Source: Sphingobacterium sp. UBA2700 (GTDB lineage: Bacteria; Bacteroidota; Bacteroidia; Sphingobacteriales; Sphingobacteriaceae). Taken from it: a DNA stretch of 64,000 nt. The position numbers were made by a program, and so were the translations under genes. Positions 54,569 to 63,453 of the stretch are shown here, piece after piece (position 1 is the stretch's first letter; each line of letters starts with the position of its first letter). The stretch spans positions 354,385 to 418,384 of the forward strand of contig DELI01000005.1 of NCBI GenBank assembly GCA_002354335.1, in the 5' to 3' direction. A model generated the notes under the pieces. It made no database searches, was not told the DNA's origin, and saw only the letters and a list, made by a program, of their open reading frames with translations.

Positions 54569-55544
54569 TGATATAATTTACGTTAAACACAAAAAATGCT
54601 CCAATGATCGCCGGAAATATCAAATTCACAAACCAAACACAGGAAACAATAGCCATCACCGCCAACTCTTGGGTAGTGATGTAAGCAAACAAATTGCTCG
54701 CCACAAAACTCCGTACGCTGAAATCAAATATATCCAGTGATGGAACCGCCGATTGAATAAAGAATAGAATAAAAATCATCGGTATCATGGAAACGATGGA
54801 CAGCTCGGGCAAGAAGACGAGCATCAAGATGATGTACTGCGAAGTGAAAATCGCAAACCGGCATGTTGATAACCACAGCACATAGGCTAGTTCGCGGACG
54901 GAATAATCTTCCAATACGACGAAGAAAGGCTTGACTTTATGTAGAAATTTGACTTTACCGACTAGGTAATCGACCCAGGAAACATTGAAATAAAGAATGA
55001 GAAATGCCATAGCATAGATAATGGCTAACAACCACACTCCAAAATCGACGGAACTCGGTGTTTCTATAAACGTTGTCACAAACCAAGCGATACTAATAGC
55101 GCCAAAAACTGAGGTCAAAACCAACTGAGCAAATAGACCGACGCCCATAGTGACCGCGCCGGAAGCACGATTCTCGGGTTTTAAAAGCATAATCCTTCCG
55201 CCGTATTCACCAATTCTATTTGGCGTAAAAATCGCCCAAGTGAGTCCGCAAAACACCGATTTTATAGCCTTCCACATTCCCAAGTATTCTAATCGACGAC
55301 TCAGAAACCGCCATTTGACAACCTCTAAAAGCCAGTTAAGCAGCATCAGTAGGAAAACCAAGCCCAAAACAATACGGATAGTAACCGGCTCTATTGTTCC
55401 GATTAGAATTTTGAATTCCGCTAAATTCTTTTGATTATTGACCTTTGAAACCACAAACCACATTGCTAATGCGACAATGATAATCTTGATTAAAAGGTTG
55501 AGATATTTCCGCTGTGTCTTTGTCAATTTCTGATTTGAAAGCAC
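54552..55544 (-). CDS. YbhN/UPF0104-type membrane protein (flippase-like), second copy
   Basis: 330 aa, GTG start at 55544 with no good ATG upstream. About eight spans; family marks FTPNRIGEYGGR near residue 107-118 and an acidic/aromatic C-terminus. Distantly related to the protein at 43222 but paired with a glycosyltransferase. Likely handles a lipid-linked product of that enzyme. Confidence 0.8.
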   Translation of the reverse strand: MLSNQKLTKTQRKYLNLLIKIIIVALAMWFVVSKVNNQKNLAEFKILIGTIEPVTIRIVLGLVFLLMLLNWLLEVVKWRFLSRRLEYLGMWKAIKSVFCGLTWAIFTPNRIGEYGGRIMLLKPENRASGAVTMGVGLFAQLVLTSVFGAISIAWFVTTFIETPSSVDFGVWLLAIIYAMAFLILYFNVSWVDYLVGKVKFLHKVKPFFVVLEDYSVRELAYVLWLSTCRFAIFTSQYIILMLVFLPELSIVSMIPMIFILFFIQSAVPSLDIFDFSVRSFVASNLFAYITTQELAVMAIVSCVWFVNLIFPAIIGAFFVFNVNYISDNRS

Positions 55545-56002
55545 AATTTTAACAATTTTTTAATAAATAATAGGTTTTTGGCCACCCTTCTTTCGGGAAA
55601 GTCACGATTCTAGTCGTTCCATCCCCCGCTTCAGCATAGTATTTAGTAGTTAGTAGTTAGTATCAAGACCTATGGCGTAATATCCTGCCAATCCTTAAAT
55701 CCTTTCTTCCCTTGAAATAGTAATTAGTAGTTAGTACTTAGTATCAAGACCTATGGCGTAATATCCTGCCAATCCTTAAATCCTTTCTTCCCTTGAAATA
55801 GTAATTAGTAGTTAGTACTTAGTATCAATACCTATGGCGTAATATCCTGCCAATCCTTAAATCCGTCCTTTCCTTGAAATAGTAATTAGTAGTTAGTACT
55901 TAGTATCAAGACCTATTCCGAAATATCTTGCCAATCCTTAAATCCGTCCTTTCCGTGAAATGTGGACGCCGTCGATTGAGCGGTTTTTTGTAATATTGTA
56001 GC
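55545..56002. other. Intergenic region between the YbhN-type gene and ruvC
   Basis: Besides the 81-bp array it contains TAATATTG (55991-55998), one mismatch from the -7 box, 4 nt before the ruvC ATG. No start signal for the minus gene was recognised. Confidence 0.45.
55624..55962 (+). repeat. 81-bp tandem repeat, about four copies
   Basis: Copies start at 55662, 55743, 55824 and 55905 (81 nt apart each time), with the core ATCAAGACCTATGGCGTAAT, then ATCCTGCCAATCCTTAAATCC, then TAGTAATTAGTAGTTAGTAC. Copies one and two are near-identical; three and four have drifted (ATCAATACC, ATTCCGAAAT). The GACCTATGGCG core and the ATCCTT words also occur in the 21.3-21.9 kb element. Sits between divergent genes; no ORF. 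Confidence 0.85.
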
Positions 56003-56566
56003 ATGCAAAAGGAAAAGGCGAAGGAGCGTATTATTTTAGGGATTGACCCGGGCACGGTTGTGCTAGGATATGGAATCGTTAAAGAGGTAAATAAAAAAAT
56101 AACCTTAATAACGATGGGGGTGATTAAAATGGGGCATCTTGACGACCACGCCTTGAAGTTGCAACGTATATTTAAAAAGACTGCGGCATTGATTGCGGAA
56201 TATAAACCCGATTGTGTTGCATTGGAAGCTCCATTTTATGGCAAGAATATTCAGGTAATGTTGAAACTAGGGAGGGCGCAGGGCGTCGCGATGGCGGCAG
56301 CATTGAATGCAGATATTCCAATCTTCGAATATGCACCCCGCAAGATAAAACAGTCGGTTACCGGAAACGGTAATGCCAGTAAAGAACAGGTAGCCGCGAT
56401 GATACAGACCCTGTTGAGTTTTAAAGAGACGCCAGAGTTCTTAGATGCCACCGATGGATTGGCTGTTGCAGTATGCCATGCCTTTCAACAAAATACAAGC
56501 AGCAATTCCAAATCTTATTCGGGTTGGGAAGCCTTTGTAAAAGATAACGAAAAACGCGTTCGTTAG
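56003..56566 (+). CDS. ruvC: Holliday junction endonuclease RuvC
   Basis: 187 aa. Cuts four-way junctions in recombination. Acidic catalytic residues: Asp in GIDPGT near 15, Glu in ALEAPFYG near 73, and Asp in ATDGLAVAVCH near 150. The first nine residues (KEKAKER) extend beyond the usual start. Stop codon overlaps that of the convergent gene at 56563 by 3 bases. Confidence 0.95.
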   Translation: MQKEKAKERIILGIDPGTVVLGYGIVKEVNKKITLITMGVIKMGHLDDHALKLQRIFKKTAALIAEYKPDCVALEAPFYGKNIQVMLKLGRAQGVAMAAALNADIPIFEYAPRKIKQSVTGNGNASKEQVAAMIQTLLSFKETPEFLDATDGLAVAVCHAFQQNTSSNSKSYSGWEAFVKDNEKRVR

Positions 56567-57606
56567 AGTTGTACGGAACGTATAACGTTTTTGACGTTCC
56601 GCTCGATAATGTCGGTCATGGACTGGCATTGTAGATATTTCGGATCGTCATAGTACTGCGCATGAGCTTCTCTCAATTTGATGATATTCTCCTCGGTAGA
56701 AAGTTGCTGCGTTTTTGAGGCATCGCGAAGATCTTTAATTCGATGCCGCTCGCTCCGAACACGATGAACAATGGAAGATCGCTCTTCCTGCTGATACTGC
56801 AACACAGTTTTCTCGTTTAAATGATCCATCGAAAGTTTCACATAGGGATAGTTCTCTTTGAAAAACTGTGGCATATAGACCTTGATATTACCCTCATAGA
56901 ACTGTTGATCGAAATCAATCGCGCGGATACGGAATTGGAAATCATCAAAGTCTGGCGTAATCTGCATGACGAAGTTGTAAGCACGCATATCACCAAGCAA
57001 AGAAATCACGCAACGTTCGTTAAACTTTACAAACTCTTTAGCAATCCGGGTCTGATTATAATCCGGAGTGTACATCCGCCCCTGAGAGAAAACATCCCCT
57101 GGAATACCGACAATATGCTCCTCTACTAAGGTCGATCGATCATAGAGGTAATTTACTTGGTTTGGGGATAGAATCTCTTCAAGTTCCAGGCCGTAAATAC
57201 GCGAAGCATCGGCTTGCTTGATATAGAAATAATCATAAACATCATTCAGACGATTGACAATTTTGATCCGGAAAGGTCGTGTATTACCGAACGCACAGAA
57301 TTCTATTCGTTCAATAACCTTATGCTGCACGATTCGCGTATTACCTGAAGCTTTGAGTTCCGCATAGACTATCTTGAGCTGTTCGTACAGATGATCTTGG
57401 ACATGCTGCGGATATAAAGGAATTTCCCAATAGGTGTCTACCCCATTTTTATCGATGACAGGAACCGTTTCATCAAAATTCAACAGATCGGCGTATGCAA
57501 GGGGTAGTTTGCTATCCCTTTGATACATTTTAAGGTATTTAAGAAGCCCTGCCCCTACTGGAAACACGGGTTTCTTTCTTGAAATTTTCACGTCTTGGAT
57601 TTCCAT
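56563..57606 (-). CDS. Conserved protein of unknown function, kinase-like motifs
   Basis: 347 aa. I do not recognise a named family. No signal or membrane span. Middle region has a basic/aromatic block and GDMRAYNFVMQ followed 22 residues later by IRAIDFDQQFYEG, spacing that recalls the catalytic loop and metal-binding Asp of kinase-fold phosphotransferases. C-terminal half is rich in charged helices (RVRSERHRIKDLRD). It may be an atypical kinase, but a glycine-rich nucleotide loop is not obvious. Single gene. Confidence 0.6.
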   Translation of the reverse strand: MEIQDVKISRKKPVFPVGAGLLKYLKMYQRDSKLPLAYADLLNFDETVPVIDKNGVDTYWEIPLYPQHVQDHLYEQLKIVYAELKASGNTRIVQHKVIERIEFCAFGNTRPFRIKIVNRLNDVYDYFYIKQADASRIYGLELEEILSPNQVNYLYDRSTLVEEHIVGIPGDVFSQGRMYTPDYNQTRIAKEFVKFNERCVISLLGDMRAYNFVMQITPDFDDFQFRIRAIDFDQQFYEGNIKVYMPQFFKENYPYVKLSMDHLNEKTVLQYQQEERSSIVHRVRSERHRIKDLRDASKTQQLSTEENIIKLREAHAQYYDDPKYLQCQSMTDIIERNVKNVIRSVQL

Positions 57607-57994
57607 CTGTTATTGATATCGGGTAATTACTAATGTACTAATTTCTAAAAGATAACTCTTTTAGAATTGAAATATAAATATGACAAAAAAAATGATATTA
57701 TTTTATCATTTGAATATTAAAATACGCTGAAAAGTTGTTATTTTTGAAAAATATTCAAATCGTTAGGTGACGATGGTTTGGCAAAATGGAAGAAGCTCCT
57801 CGGGCGAGGAGCTTCGACGCTAACCAATTATAAACCTATGTTATTTTGAGGGGCTACTTTATACAAAATCAGCAAGTTTTTACTGCTTTTGTTATAACAA
57901 ATGTACATTTTCATTCAAAAAAATAGAAATTTTTCTGAATTTTTTAGATAATTTTAAAAAGTAAACAAATTATACACGTAATAATACCATTTTT
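57607..57994. other. Long leader region upstream of the Lrp gene
   Basis: About 390 nt, AT-rich. Contains GAAGCTCCTCG (57792-57802) and CGAGGAGCTTC (57805-57815) as a strong hairpin without a T-run, then CTAACCAATTATAAACCTATG and a minute ORF (ATG TTA TTT TGA). Could be an attenuator or a small RNA; no promoter box matching TAnnTTTG was found. Confidence 0.4.
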
Positions 57995-58465
57995 ATGGAA
58001 AAAAACTATTCAAATTACGATTTAGACAACTTAGATGTTCAAATTTTATCCATCTTAATGGAAGATGCATCAATTCCATATACGGAAATCGCAAAAAAAC
58101 TGATAGTTTCTGGTGGAACCATCCATGTTCGCATGAAAAAAATGGAGGAATTGGGAATAATCAATGGATCTAACCTCATTATTAACCCTCAAAAGGTTGG
58201 TTTTGACATCACAGCCTTCTTAGGCATCTATTTAGAGAAGGGTTCTCAGTATTCTGATGCCGTTGAACAGTTAAAACAGGTTAAAGAAGTTGTAGAATTA
58301 CACTATTGCACGGGTCAATACAGTGCTTTCGCTAAAATTATCTGTCGTGACACCTCACATTTACGCAAAGTTTTGAATGAAGACATCCAAGGATTAAAAG
58401 GAATTCAACGTACCGAGACGATTATTTCACTTGAAGAGAGCATTAAACGTCAGATTACTTTGTAA
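57995..58465 (+). CDS. Lrp/AsnC-family transcriptional regulator
   Basis: 156 aa. N-terminal HTH (SIPYTEIAKKLIVSGGTIHVRMKKMEELG, residues ~27-55) and C-terminal RAM/ACT-like effector domain (LYLEKGSQYSDAVEQL..., HYCTGQYSAFAKII). Senses amino acids; the facing arginine/proline operon on the other strand is the obvious target but that is inference. The intergenic end is shared with argE through a 48-bp palindrome. Confidence 0.92.
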   Translation: MEKNYSNYDLDNLDVQILSILMEDASIPYTEIAKKLIVSGGTIHVRMKKMEELGIINGSNLIINPQKVGFDITAFLGIYLEKGSQYSDAVEQLKQVKEVVELHYCTGQYSAFAKIICRDTSHLRKVLNEDIQGLKGIQRTETIISLEESIKRQITL

Positions 58466-58524
58466 AAGTCTCGTTTGTTAAAAAAAAGCTTGTTGAGAGT
58501 CGTTTTTTGATAAGCAGAGAAACA

Positions 58525-58572
58525 AATATTATATAAGAATAGCGGGCATGCCCGCTATTCTTATATAATATT
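58525..58572. terminator. 48-bp perfect palindrome: bidirectional terminator of lrp and argE
   Basis: Centre GCGGGCATGCCCGC (58542-58555); arms continue perfectly out to AATATTATATAAG on each side. It includes the argE stop codon (58561-58563). T-richness on both ends is moderate. Confidence 0.8.
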
Positions 58573-59625
58573 ATGTAGAAGGGAGATATAAAACTGAATC
58601 CCCTCTTCTATTTCATGTAAATGAATAAATTCATCCGCGGTATGTGATCTTGCCGAATCGCCAGGACCTACCTTAATCGAGGGAATTGGCAATAAAGCTT
58701 GGTCGCTCATCGTCGGACTGCCGTAAATTTCCTTACCTAGCTTAATACCCGATTGTACGATGGGATGATCAACAGGGATAGTCGAAGGATTCAATCGGGT
58801 GGAACGGGCTACCACTTCCGACTTGACATGCGATTTGATAATGTCTAATATTTCCTGATTGGTATAAACGTCTGTACTCCGCACATCAACGACGTATTTA
58901 CAGATCGCAGGAACAACATTATGTTGCGACCCAGCCTCGATCATCGTCACACTCATTTTAACTGGCCCGAGGAAGCTTGAAAGCTTCGGAAACTGAAAGC
59001 TCCGGAACCACGCTATATCTTCTAACGCTAAGTAGATGGCATTGACACCTTCTTCGCGTGCGGCATGTCCGGATTGACCATGTGCGGCACAATCCAAAAC
59101 CATTAATCCTTTCTCAGCGACCGCTAGGTTTAGCAACGTCGGTTCGCCAACAATTGCAAAACTGCAGGCAGGCACGTGTTTGTAAGCCTCTTCCACCCCA
59201 TTCTTCCCCGACACTTCTTCTTCTGCTGATGCAATAAGGCATAAATTGAATGGGAGATTCTGCTTCGCATAGAAATAACGGAATGCTGCGATTAGCGAAA
59301 CTAAACAACCACCGGCGTCATTGCTCCCTAAGCCATACAATTTACCATCCTCAACCAGCGGTTGGAAGGGATCTTTTGTATAGCCAGGATTTGCTTTGAC
59401 GGTATCGTGATGGGAATTTAAAAGAATATAAGGCTTATCGGCCGAATGAAACTGATTATAGGCAATAATATTATTGCCTATTTGTTCCGTTGGTATTTTA
59501 TGCGTTTGAAAGAATTGACGAATTAAAGCGGCAGTGTTCTGTTCCTCACGACTAAGCGAGGGAGTGCTGATCATGCCTTTCAATAATGCGATACTATCGC
59601 TCGTCAAATCTGCTATGTTATTCAT
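58561..59625 (-). CDS. argE: N-acyl-ornithine/citrulline deacetylase (M20 family)
   Basis: 354 aa. M20 zinc peptidase fold: His/Asp in NSHHDTVKAN, Asp in SNDAGGC, Glu pair in ASAEEEVSG, zinc Glu in IVGEPT, and a HTADEFIHL near the C-terminus. In this pathway it removes the acyl group from N-acylcitrulline. ATG overlaps the proC stop by 8 nt. Last gene of the arg operon. Confidence 0.88.
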   Translation of the reverse strand: MNNIADLTSDSIALLKGMISTPSLSREEQNTAALIRQFFQTHKIPTEQIGNNIIAYNQFHSADKPYILLNSHHDTVKANPGYTKDPFQPLVEDGKLYGLGSNDAGGCLVSLIAAFRYFYAKQNLPFNLCLIASAEEEVSGKNGVEEAYKHVPACSFAIVGEPTLLNLAVAEKGLMVLDCAAHGQSGHAAREEGVNAIYLALEDIAWFRSFQFPKLSSFLGPVKMSVTMIEAGSQHNVVPAICKYVVDVRSTDVYTNQEILDIIKSHVKSEVVARSTRLNPSTIPVDHPIVQSGIKLGKEIYGSPTMSDQALLPIPSIKVGPGDSARSHTADEFIHLHEIEEGIQFYISLLHNII

Positions 59626-60418
59626 TATACAAACCTCCAGCTTTCTTAGCTGATAATTTTATGCCTTTGATAAATGCGGAGCTAAAGCCGTTGTGTTCCA
59701 TTTCGTTTAGACCTGCGATGGTACATCCTTTGGGTGAAGTTACTTTATCAATCTCGCTTTCAGGATGGCTCTGCATCTGCAGCAGCAAATCTGCAGCTCC
59801 TTTTGCTGTTTGAATCGCCATTTTGAGCGCATCATGTGCATGGAAGCCGATCTCTACTCCACCTTGCGACGCCGCGCGGATACTACGTAAAAAGAACGCA
59901 ATACCACAGGCGCACAATGCGGTTGCCGATGTCATGAGATCTTCGTTGATTAGAACGACGGATCCTACCGTTTCGAACATCGTCGTAACGGCTTTGATTT
60001 GTTCATCCGTTGCATTATCTGTTGCCATACAGGTCATCGACTGACCAATGGCAATTGCCGTATTCGGCATAACGCGGATAACCGTTTTATTGTTTCCAAT
60101 GACCTCCTTGATATCAGCACAGGTCACTCCTGACACGACTGAAATTACAATCTGATTGGGGTTTAAGCTGGGTTGAAGCTCGTCAAGTACTTTGCGAATC
60201 TGCTGCGGCAAGATTGCAAGCACAATATAGTCCGCACCTTGAACGGCTTCGACATTATTCTCGCTAACCGTAAAGCCGGCATTCTTCTCCTCTTCTAATG
60301 AAGCCAACGACCTTCTGGTGATCGTGATTGCATCAGCTTGGCAATAATCCGCCTTCACCAATCCCTTGGCTAAAGATAGGCCGATATTCCCCCCTCCGAT
60401 GATTGTAATTTTTTGCAT
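59618..60418 (-). CDS. proC: Pyrroline-5-carboxylate reductase
   Basis: 266 aa from ATG 60418 (MQKITIIGGGNIG). Last step of proline synthesis. Rossmann motif GGGNIGLSLA near residue 7-16, RVMPNTAIAIG, and the C-terminal signature TSPKGCTIAGL near 230. Placed inside the arginine cluster. Overlaps argE; 11 nt after argB. Confidence 0.93.
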   Translation of the reverse strand: MQKITIIGGGNIGLSLAKGLVKADYCQADAITITRRSLASLEEEKNAGFTVSENNVEAVQGADYIVLAILPQQIRKVLDELQPSLNPNQIVISVVSGVTCADIKEVIGNNKTVIRVMPNTAIAIGQSMTCMATDNATDEQIKAVTTMFETVGSVVLINEDLMTSATALCACGIAFFLRSIRAASQGGVEIGFHAHDALKMAIQTAKGAADLLLQMQSHPESEIDKVTSPKGCTIAGLNEMEHNGFSSAFIKGIKLSAKKAGGLYNE

Positions 60419-60429
60419 GTTGTATAGAT

Positions 60430-61218
60430 TTAGGCAATTAAACAAGTGCCAAATTTACGCTGTTGGTACAGGTGTAAATTATTGGCATTGCCAATATACA
60501 CATTGCTAACCCCCTTTGCAATAGCGTCAAACGCATTTTGCAACTTCGGAATCATGCCATCATGTATAATCTTATTTTCTTTTAATTGCTGAAATTCTCC
60601 GGAACGGATGGTTTCAATGACCGAATTTTCGTTATCGACGTCTAATAAAACACCATTCTTCTCGAAACAATAGATCAGCGAAACTTCGTAGACATTGGAT
60701 AAGGCTATTGCTAGCGAAGATGCAATGGTGTCTGCATTCGTATTCAATAGCTGCCCCATACCATTATGGGTAATTGCTGAAAATACTGGTGTGAATTCGG
60801 CCTCTAAGAGTTTCTTTATCGCAAGTGAATTCACGGAATCCGCAAGTATATCGCCGGCAAATCCGTAGTCGATCTCCCGCACTGGACGTTTAATAGCCTT
60901 TATCACATTGGCATCAGCGCCACATAAGCCTATCGCATCACAATTAAGTTTTTGCAGATTTGCTACGATATTCTTATTGGTCAAGCCCGCATAAACCATG
61001 GTTACCACATCCAACATTGGTGCATCGGTAATACGACGTCCTTCGACCATTTTAGCCTCGATACCTAAATCCGCAGCAATACGCGTTGCGATTTTACCAC
61101 CGCCGTGAACTAATATTTTACGCCCCTGCAAAGCAGAGAATTTTTCGAGGAAAGCATCTAATTGAACAGGATCGTCAATGATGTTCCCCCCGATTTTTAT
61201 AATGTTTAATACCGACAT
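60430..61218 (-). CDS. argB: N-acylglutamate kinase
   Basis: 262 aa. Phosphorylates N-acetyl- or N-succinylglutamate. Amino-acid kinase fold: KIGGNII at residues 8-14, VHGGGK, NTNADTIASSLA and DGMIPKL near the C-terminus. Which acyl group it uses is not visible. 6 nt after argF'. Confidence 0.92.
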   Translation of the reverse strand: MSVLNIIKIGGNIIDDPVQLDAFLEKFSALQGRKILVHGGGKIATRIAADLGIEAKMVEGRRITDAPMLDVVTMVYAGLTNKNIVANLQKLNCDAIGLCGADANVIKAIKRPVREIDYGFAGDILADSVNSLAIKKLLEAEFTPVFSAITHNGMGQLLNTNADTIASSLAIALSNVYEVSLIYCFEKNGVLLDVDNENSVIETIRSGEFQQLKENKIIHDGMIPKLQNAFDAIAKGVSNVYIGNANNLHLYQQRKFGTCLIA

Positions 61219-61224
61219 TCTATT

Positions 61225-62187
61225 TTATTTCAAACCCTCCAACAACCTCTTCAATACAACTTGCGCCGCCCACACACGATTACCTGCTTCCTTAATAACT
61301 AAGGAATTCGGCCCATCAAGAATCTCTGATGATAATTCCAGGTCGCGTCTAACTGGTAGACAATGCATGACCTTCGCATCATTTGTCAGCTTTAATTTTT
61401 CATTATTCATCATCCAATCTTCAGATACTGGGTATACAGCGCCGTATTCCCTAAACGAGGACCAGTTTTTCACATAGACGAAATCAGCATCAGCCAAAGC
61501 TTCGTCAAGATTATTAGAGATGCTGGCGCCTTCTGTAAATTCTTCCGACAATTCATATCCCATGGGATGTGCAATCGTAAAGTCAACTAAGCCTTCCTCC
61601 TGTGCCCTACACATCCACTCTGCGAATGAGTTTGGAACGGCTTGCGGAAGTGCTTTCACATGAGGAGCCCACGCAAGCACCACTTTTGGCTTATCTTTCT
61701 TTTTATGTTCTGTAATGGTAATCAGATCGGTAAGACTTTGTAGTGGATGTCGTGTAGCACTTTCCAAGGAAACAACCGGTACCCCCGCAAATTTCACGAA
61801 TTTGTTGAATAGATCTTCGGTATAATCTGCTTCCTTATCTTTCAATGAGGGAAATGAACGAAGGCCGAGAATATCACAATACTCGCCCATAACAGCAGCA
61901 GCCTCTCGGATATGCTCTACGGTCGTGCCGTTCATAATAACGCCGTCACGGGTCTCTAAAGCCCAGCCATCCTTATCCATATTCATAACGATGACCTGCA
62001 TCCCAAGGTTCATCGCCGCTTTCTGTGTACTAAGTCGAGTACGAAGACTTGGGTTCAAGAATACTAAACCAATTGTTTTATGCTTACCAAGGTCTTCGTT
62101 TCCAAATGGGTTGGCCTTTAACGTTAATGCCTCGTCTACTATAGCTTTCAGATTTTTTACATCCGCTACAGAAAAAAAGTTCTTCAT
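61225..62187 (-). CDS. argF': N-succinyl- or N-acetylornithine carbamoyltransferase (ArgF')
   Basis: 320 aa. Bacteroidota-type transcarbamylase acting on acylated ornithine. Carbamoyl-phosphate loop FLNPSLRTRLST near residue 44-55 (canonical enzymes have STRTR), HCLP near 288, HPLQ. Residue 90 is Val (TTVEHI), the site said to be Glu in acetylornithine enzymes and Pro in the Bacteroides succinylornithine enzyme. 11 nt after argD. Confidence 0.93.
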   Translation of the reverse strand: MKNFFSVADVKNLKAIVDEALTLKANPFGNEDLGKHKTIGLVFLNPSLRTRLSTQKAAMNLGMQVIVMNMDKDGWALETRDGVIMNGTTVEHIREAAAVMGEYCDILGLRSFPSLKDKEADYTEDLFNKFVKFAGVPVVSLESATRHPLQSLTDLITITEHKKKDKPKVVLAWAPHVKALPQAVPNSFAEWMCRAQEEGLVDFTIAHPMGYELSEEFTEGASISNNLDEALADADFVYVKNWSSFREYGAVYPVSEDWMMNNEKLKLTNDAKVMHCLPVRRDLELSSEILDGPNSLVIKEAGNRVWAAQVVLKRLLEGLK

Positions 62188-62198
62188 CTTTGATATAA

Positions 62199-63332
62199 TT
62201 AAGCTTTCAAACGCTCGTCAAAAGCTGTTAAAAAGCGATCTGCAATTTCTTTTGTAATATTTAATGCGGGTAGAATACGAATCACATTCGGCTTAGCCTC
62301 TCCAGTAAAGATCTTATTGATCGACAACAGATCCTTCTTCACCTGCGCAAGCTCTGCAGGCAACTCAATACCGATCATCAATCCACGTCCTCTAACTTCC
62401 AAGACCTGATCAAACTTCTTAAGTTCGTCAATCAAATACTTGCCTACCTGTTCGGCATTCTGAAGTAAGTTCTCCTCTTTGATAACATCTAACACAGCAA
62501 CAGCAGCAGCACATGCAAGATGATTTCCGCCAAAGGTCGTTCCCAACAAGCCATAGGAAGCTTTAAACTTCGGAGCGATGGAAATACCACCAATAGGGAA
62601 ACCATTCCCCATACCCTTTGCCATCGTATAGATATCTGCATCTACACCTGCGTAGTCATGCGAGTAGAAAGAACCTGTTCTTCCATAACCACATTGCACC
62701 GAATCTGCGATATAAACAGCCCCATAAGTGTCACACAATGAACGAATGGTTCTTAAAAAGGAAACAGAAGCTTCGCGAATTCCTCCAACACCTTGTATCC
62801 CTTCGATGATAACAGCAGCAATTTCATCTCCATACTCCTGAAAAGCCTTCGTTAATGCTTCCTCATCATTGAATGGAAGGAACACAACATTGTCAGTTTG
62901 GTTAACTGGAGCTACAATACTTGGGTTGTCAGTCGCAGCAACTGCCAAGGAAGTACGACCGTGAAATGCCTTATTGAAAGCAATAATCTTCTTTCTTCCA
63001 GTATGAAAGGATGCCAATTTCAGCGCATTCTCATTGGCTTCAGCACCTGAGTTACAAAGAAACAAGGTATAATCAGCCTTTCCAGACACCTCACCTAACT
63101 GTCGGGCAAGTTGCTGTTGAATAGGAATTAAAACGGAATTCGAATAAAAACCAATCTTGTCTAACTGATTTTTAAGCGCCTCAACATAGTGAGGATGCGT
63201 ATGGCCTATAGAAATGACCGCGTGGCCACCATATAGATCCAAGTACTCTGTGCCTAGTTCATCCCATACCAATGATCCTTTTGCTTTTACAATATTGATA
63301 GGATTAACAGGGTAAACATTAAAAAGTTCCAT
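62199..63332 (-). CDS. argD: Acylornithine aminotransferase
   Basis: 377 aa. PLP enzyme of class III. Phosphate-binding NSGAEAN, AFHGRT; cofactor Asp in ADSVQCGYGRTG (family form ADEVQ[ST]G); Schiff-base Lys in TMAKGMGNG; GTTFGGNHLACAA. First gene of the operon argD-argF'-argB-proC-argE; argC and argG are not in the window. Confidence 0.95.
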   Translation of the reverse strand: MELFNVYPVNPINIVKAKGSLVWDELGTEYLDLYGGHAVISIGHTHPHYVEALKNQLDKIGFYSNSVLIPIQQQLARQLGEVSGKADYTLFLCNSGAEANENALKLASFHTGRKKIIAFNKAFHGRTSLAVAATDNPSIVAPVNQTDNVVFLPFNDEEALTKAFQEYGDEIAAVIIEGIQGVGGIREASVSFLRTIRSLCDTYGAVYIADSVQCGYGRTGSFYSHDYAGVDADIYTMAKGMGNGFPIGGISIAPKFKASYGLLGTTFGGNHLACAAAVAVLDVIKEENLLQNAEQVGKYLIDELKKFDQVLEVRGRGLMIGIELPAELAQVKKDLLSINKIFTGEAKPNVIRILPALNITKEIADRFLTAFDERLKA

Positions 63333-63360
63333 TTATTATGCTTTCGTAAGATGTGAATTA

Positions 63361-63368
63361 CAAATATA
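63361..63368 (-). promoter_or_regulatory. Candidate -7 element for the argD operon
   Basis: Minus-strand TATATTTG matches TAnnTTTG; leader of about 25 nt. No clear -33 box. No arginine-repressor-like dyad seen. Confidence 0.45.
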
Positions 63369-63398
63369 TGTAGTAATAGTTTACGAATCTTGATAAAA

Positions 63399-63429
63399 TA
63401 AAAAAAGTCCCCTTTTGCAAGGGGACTTT
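63399..63429 (-). terminator. Terminator of the ribosomal operon ending in rplQ
   Basis: AAAGTCCCCTT (63404-63414) and AAGGGGACTTT (63419-63429) around TTGC, with an A-run that reads as T6 on the minus strand. Confidence 0.92.
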
Positions 63430-63453
63430 CTTATTTCGTTAAAAAATCAATGA

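Noticed and set aside
55624..55962. CRISPR array
   Set aside because: The 81-bp units are contiguous with no unique spacers, and no cas genes are near.
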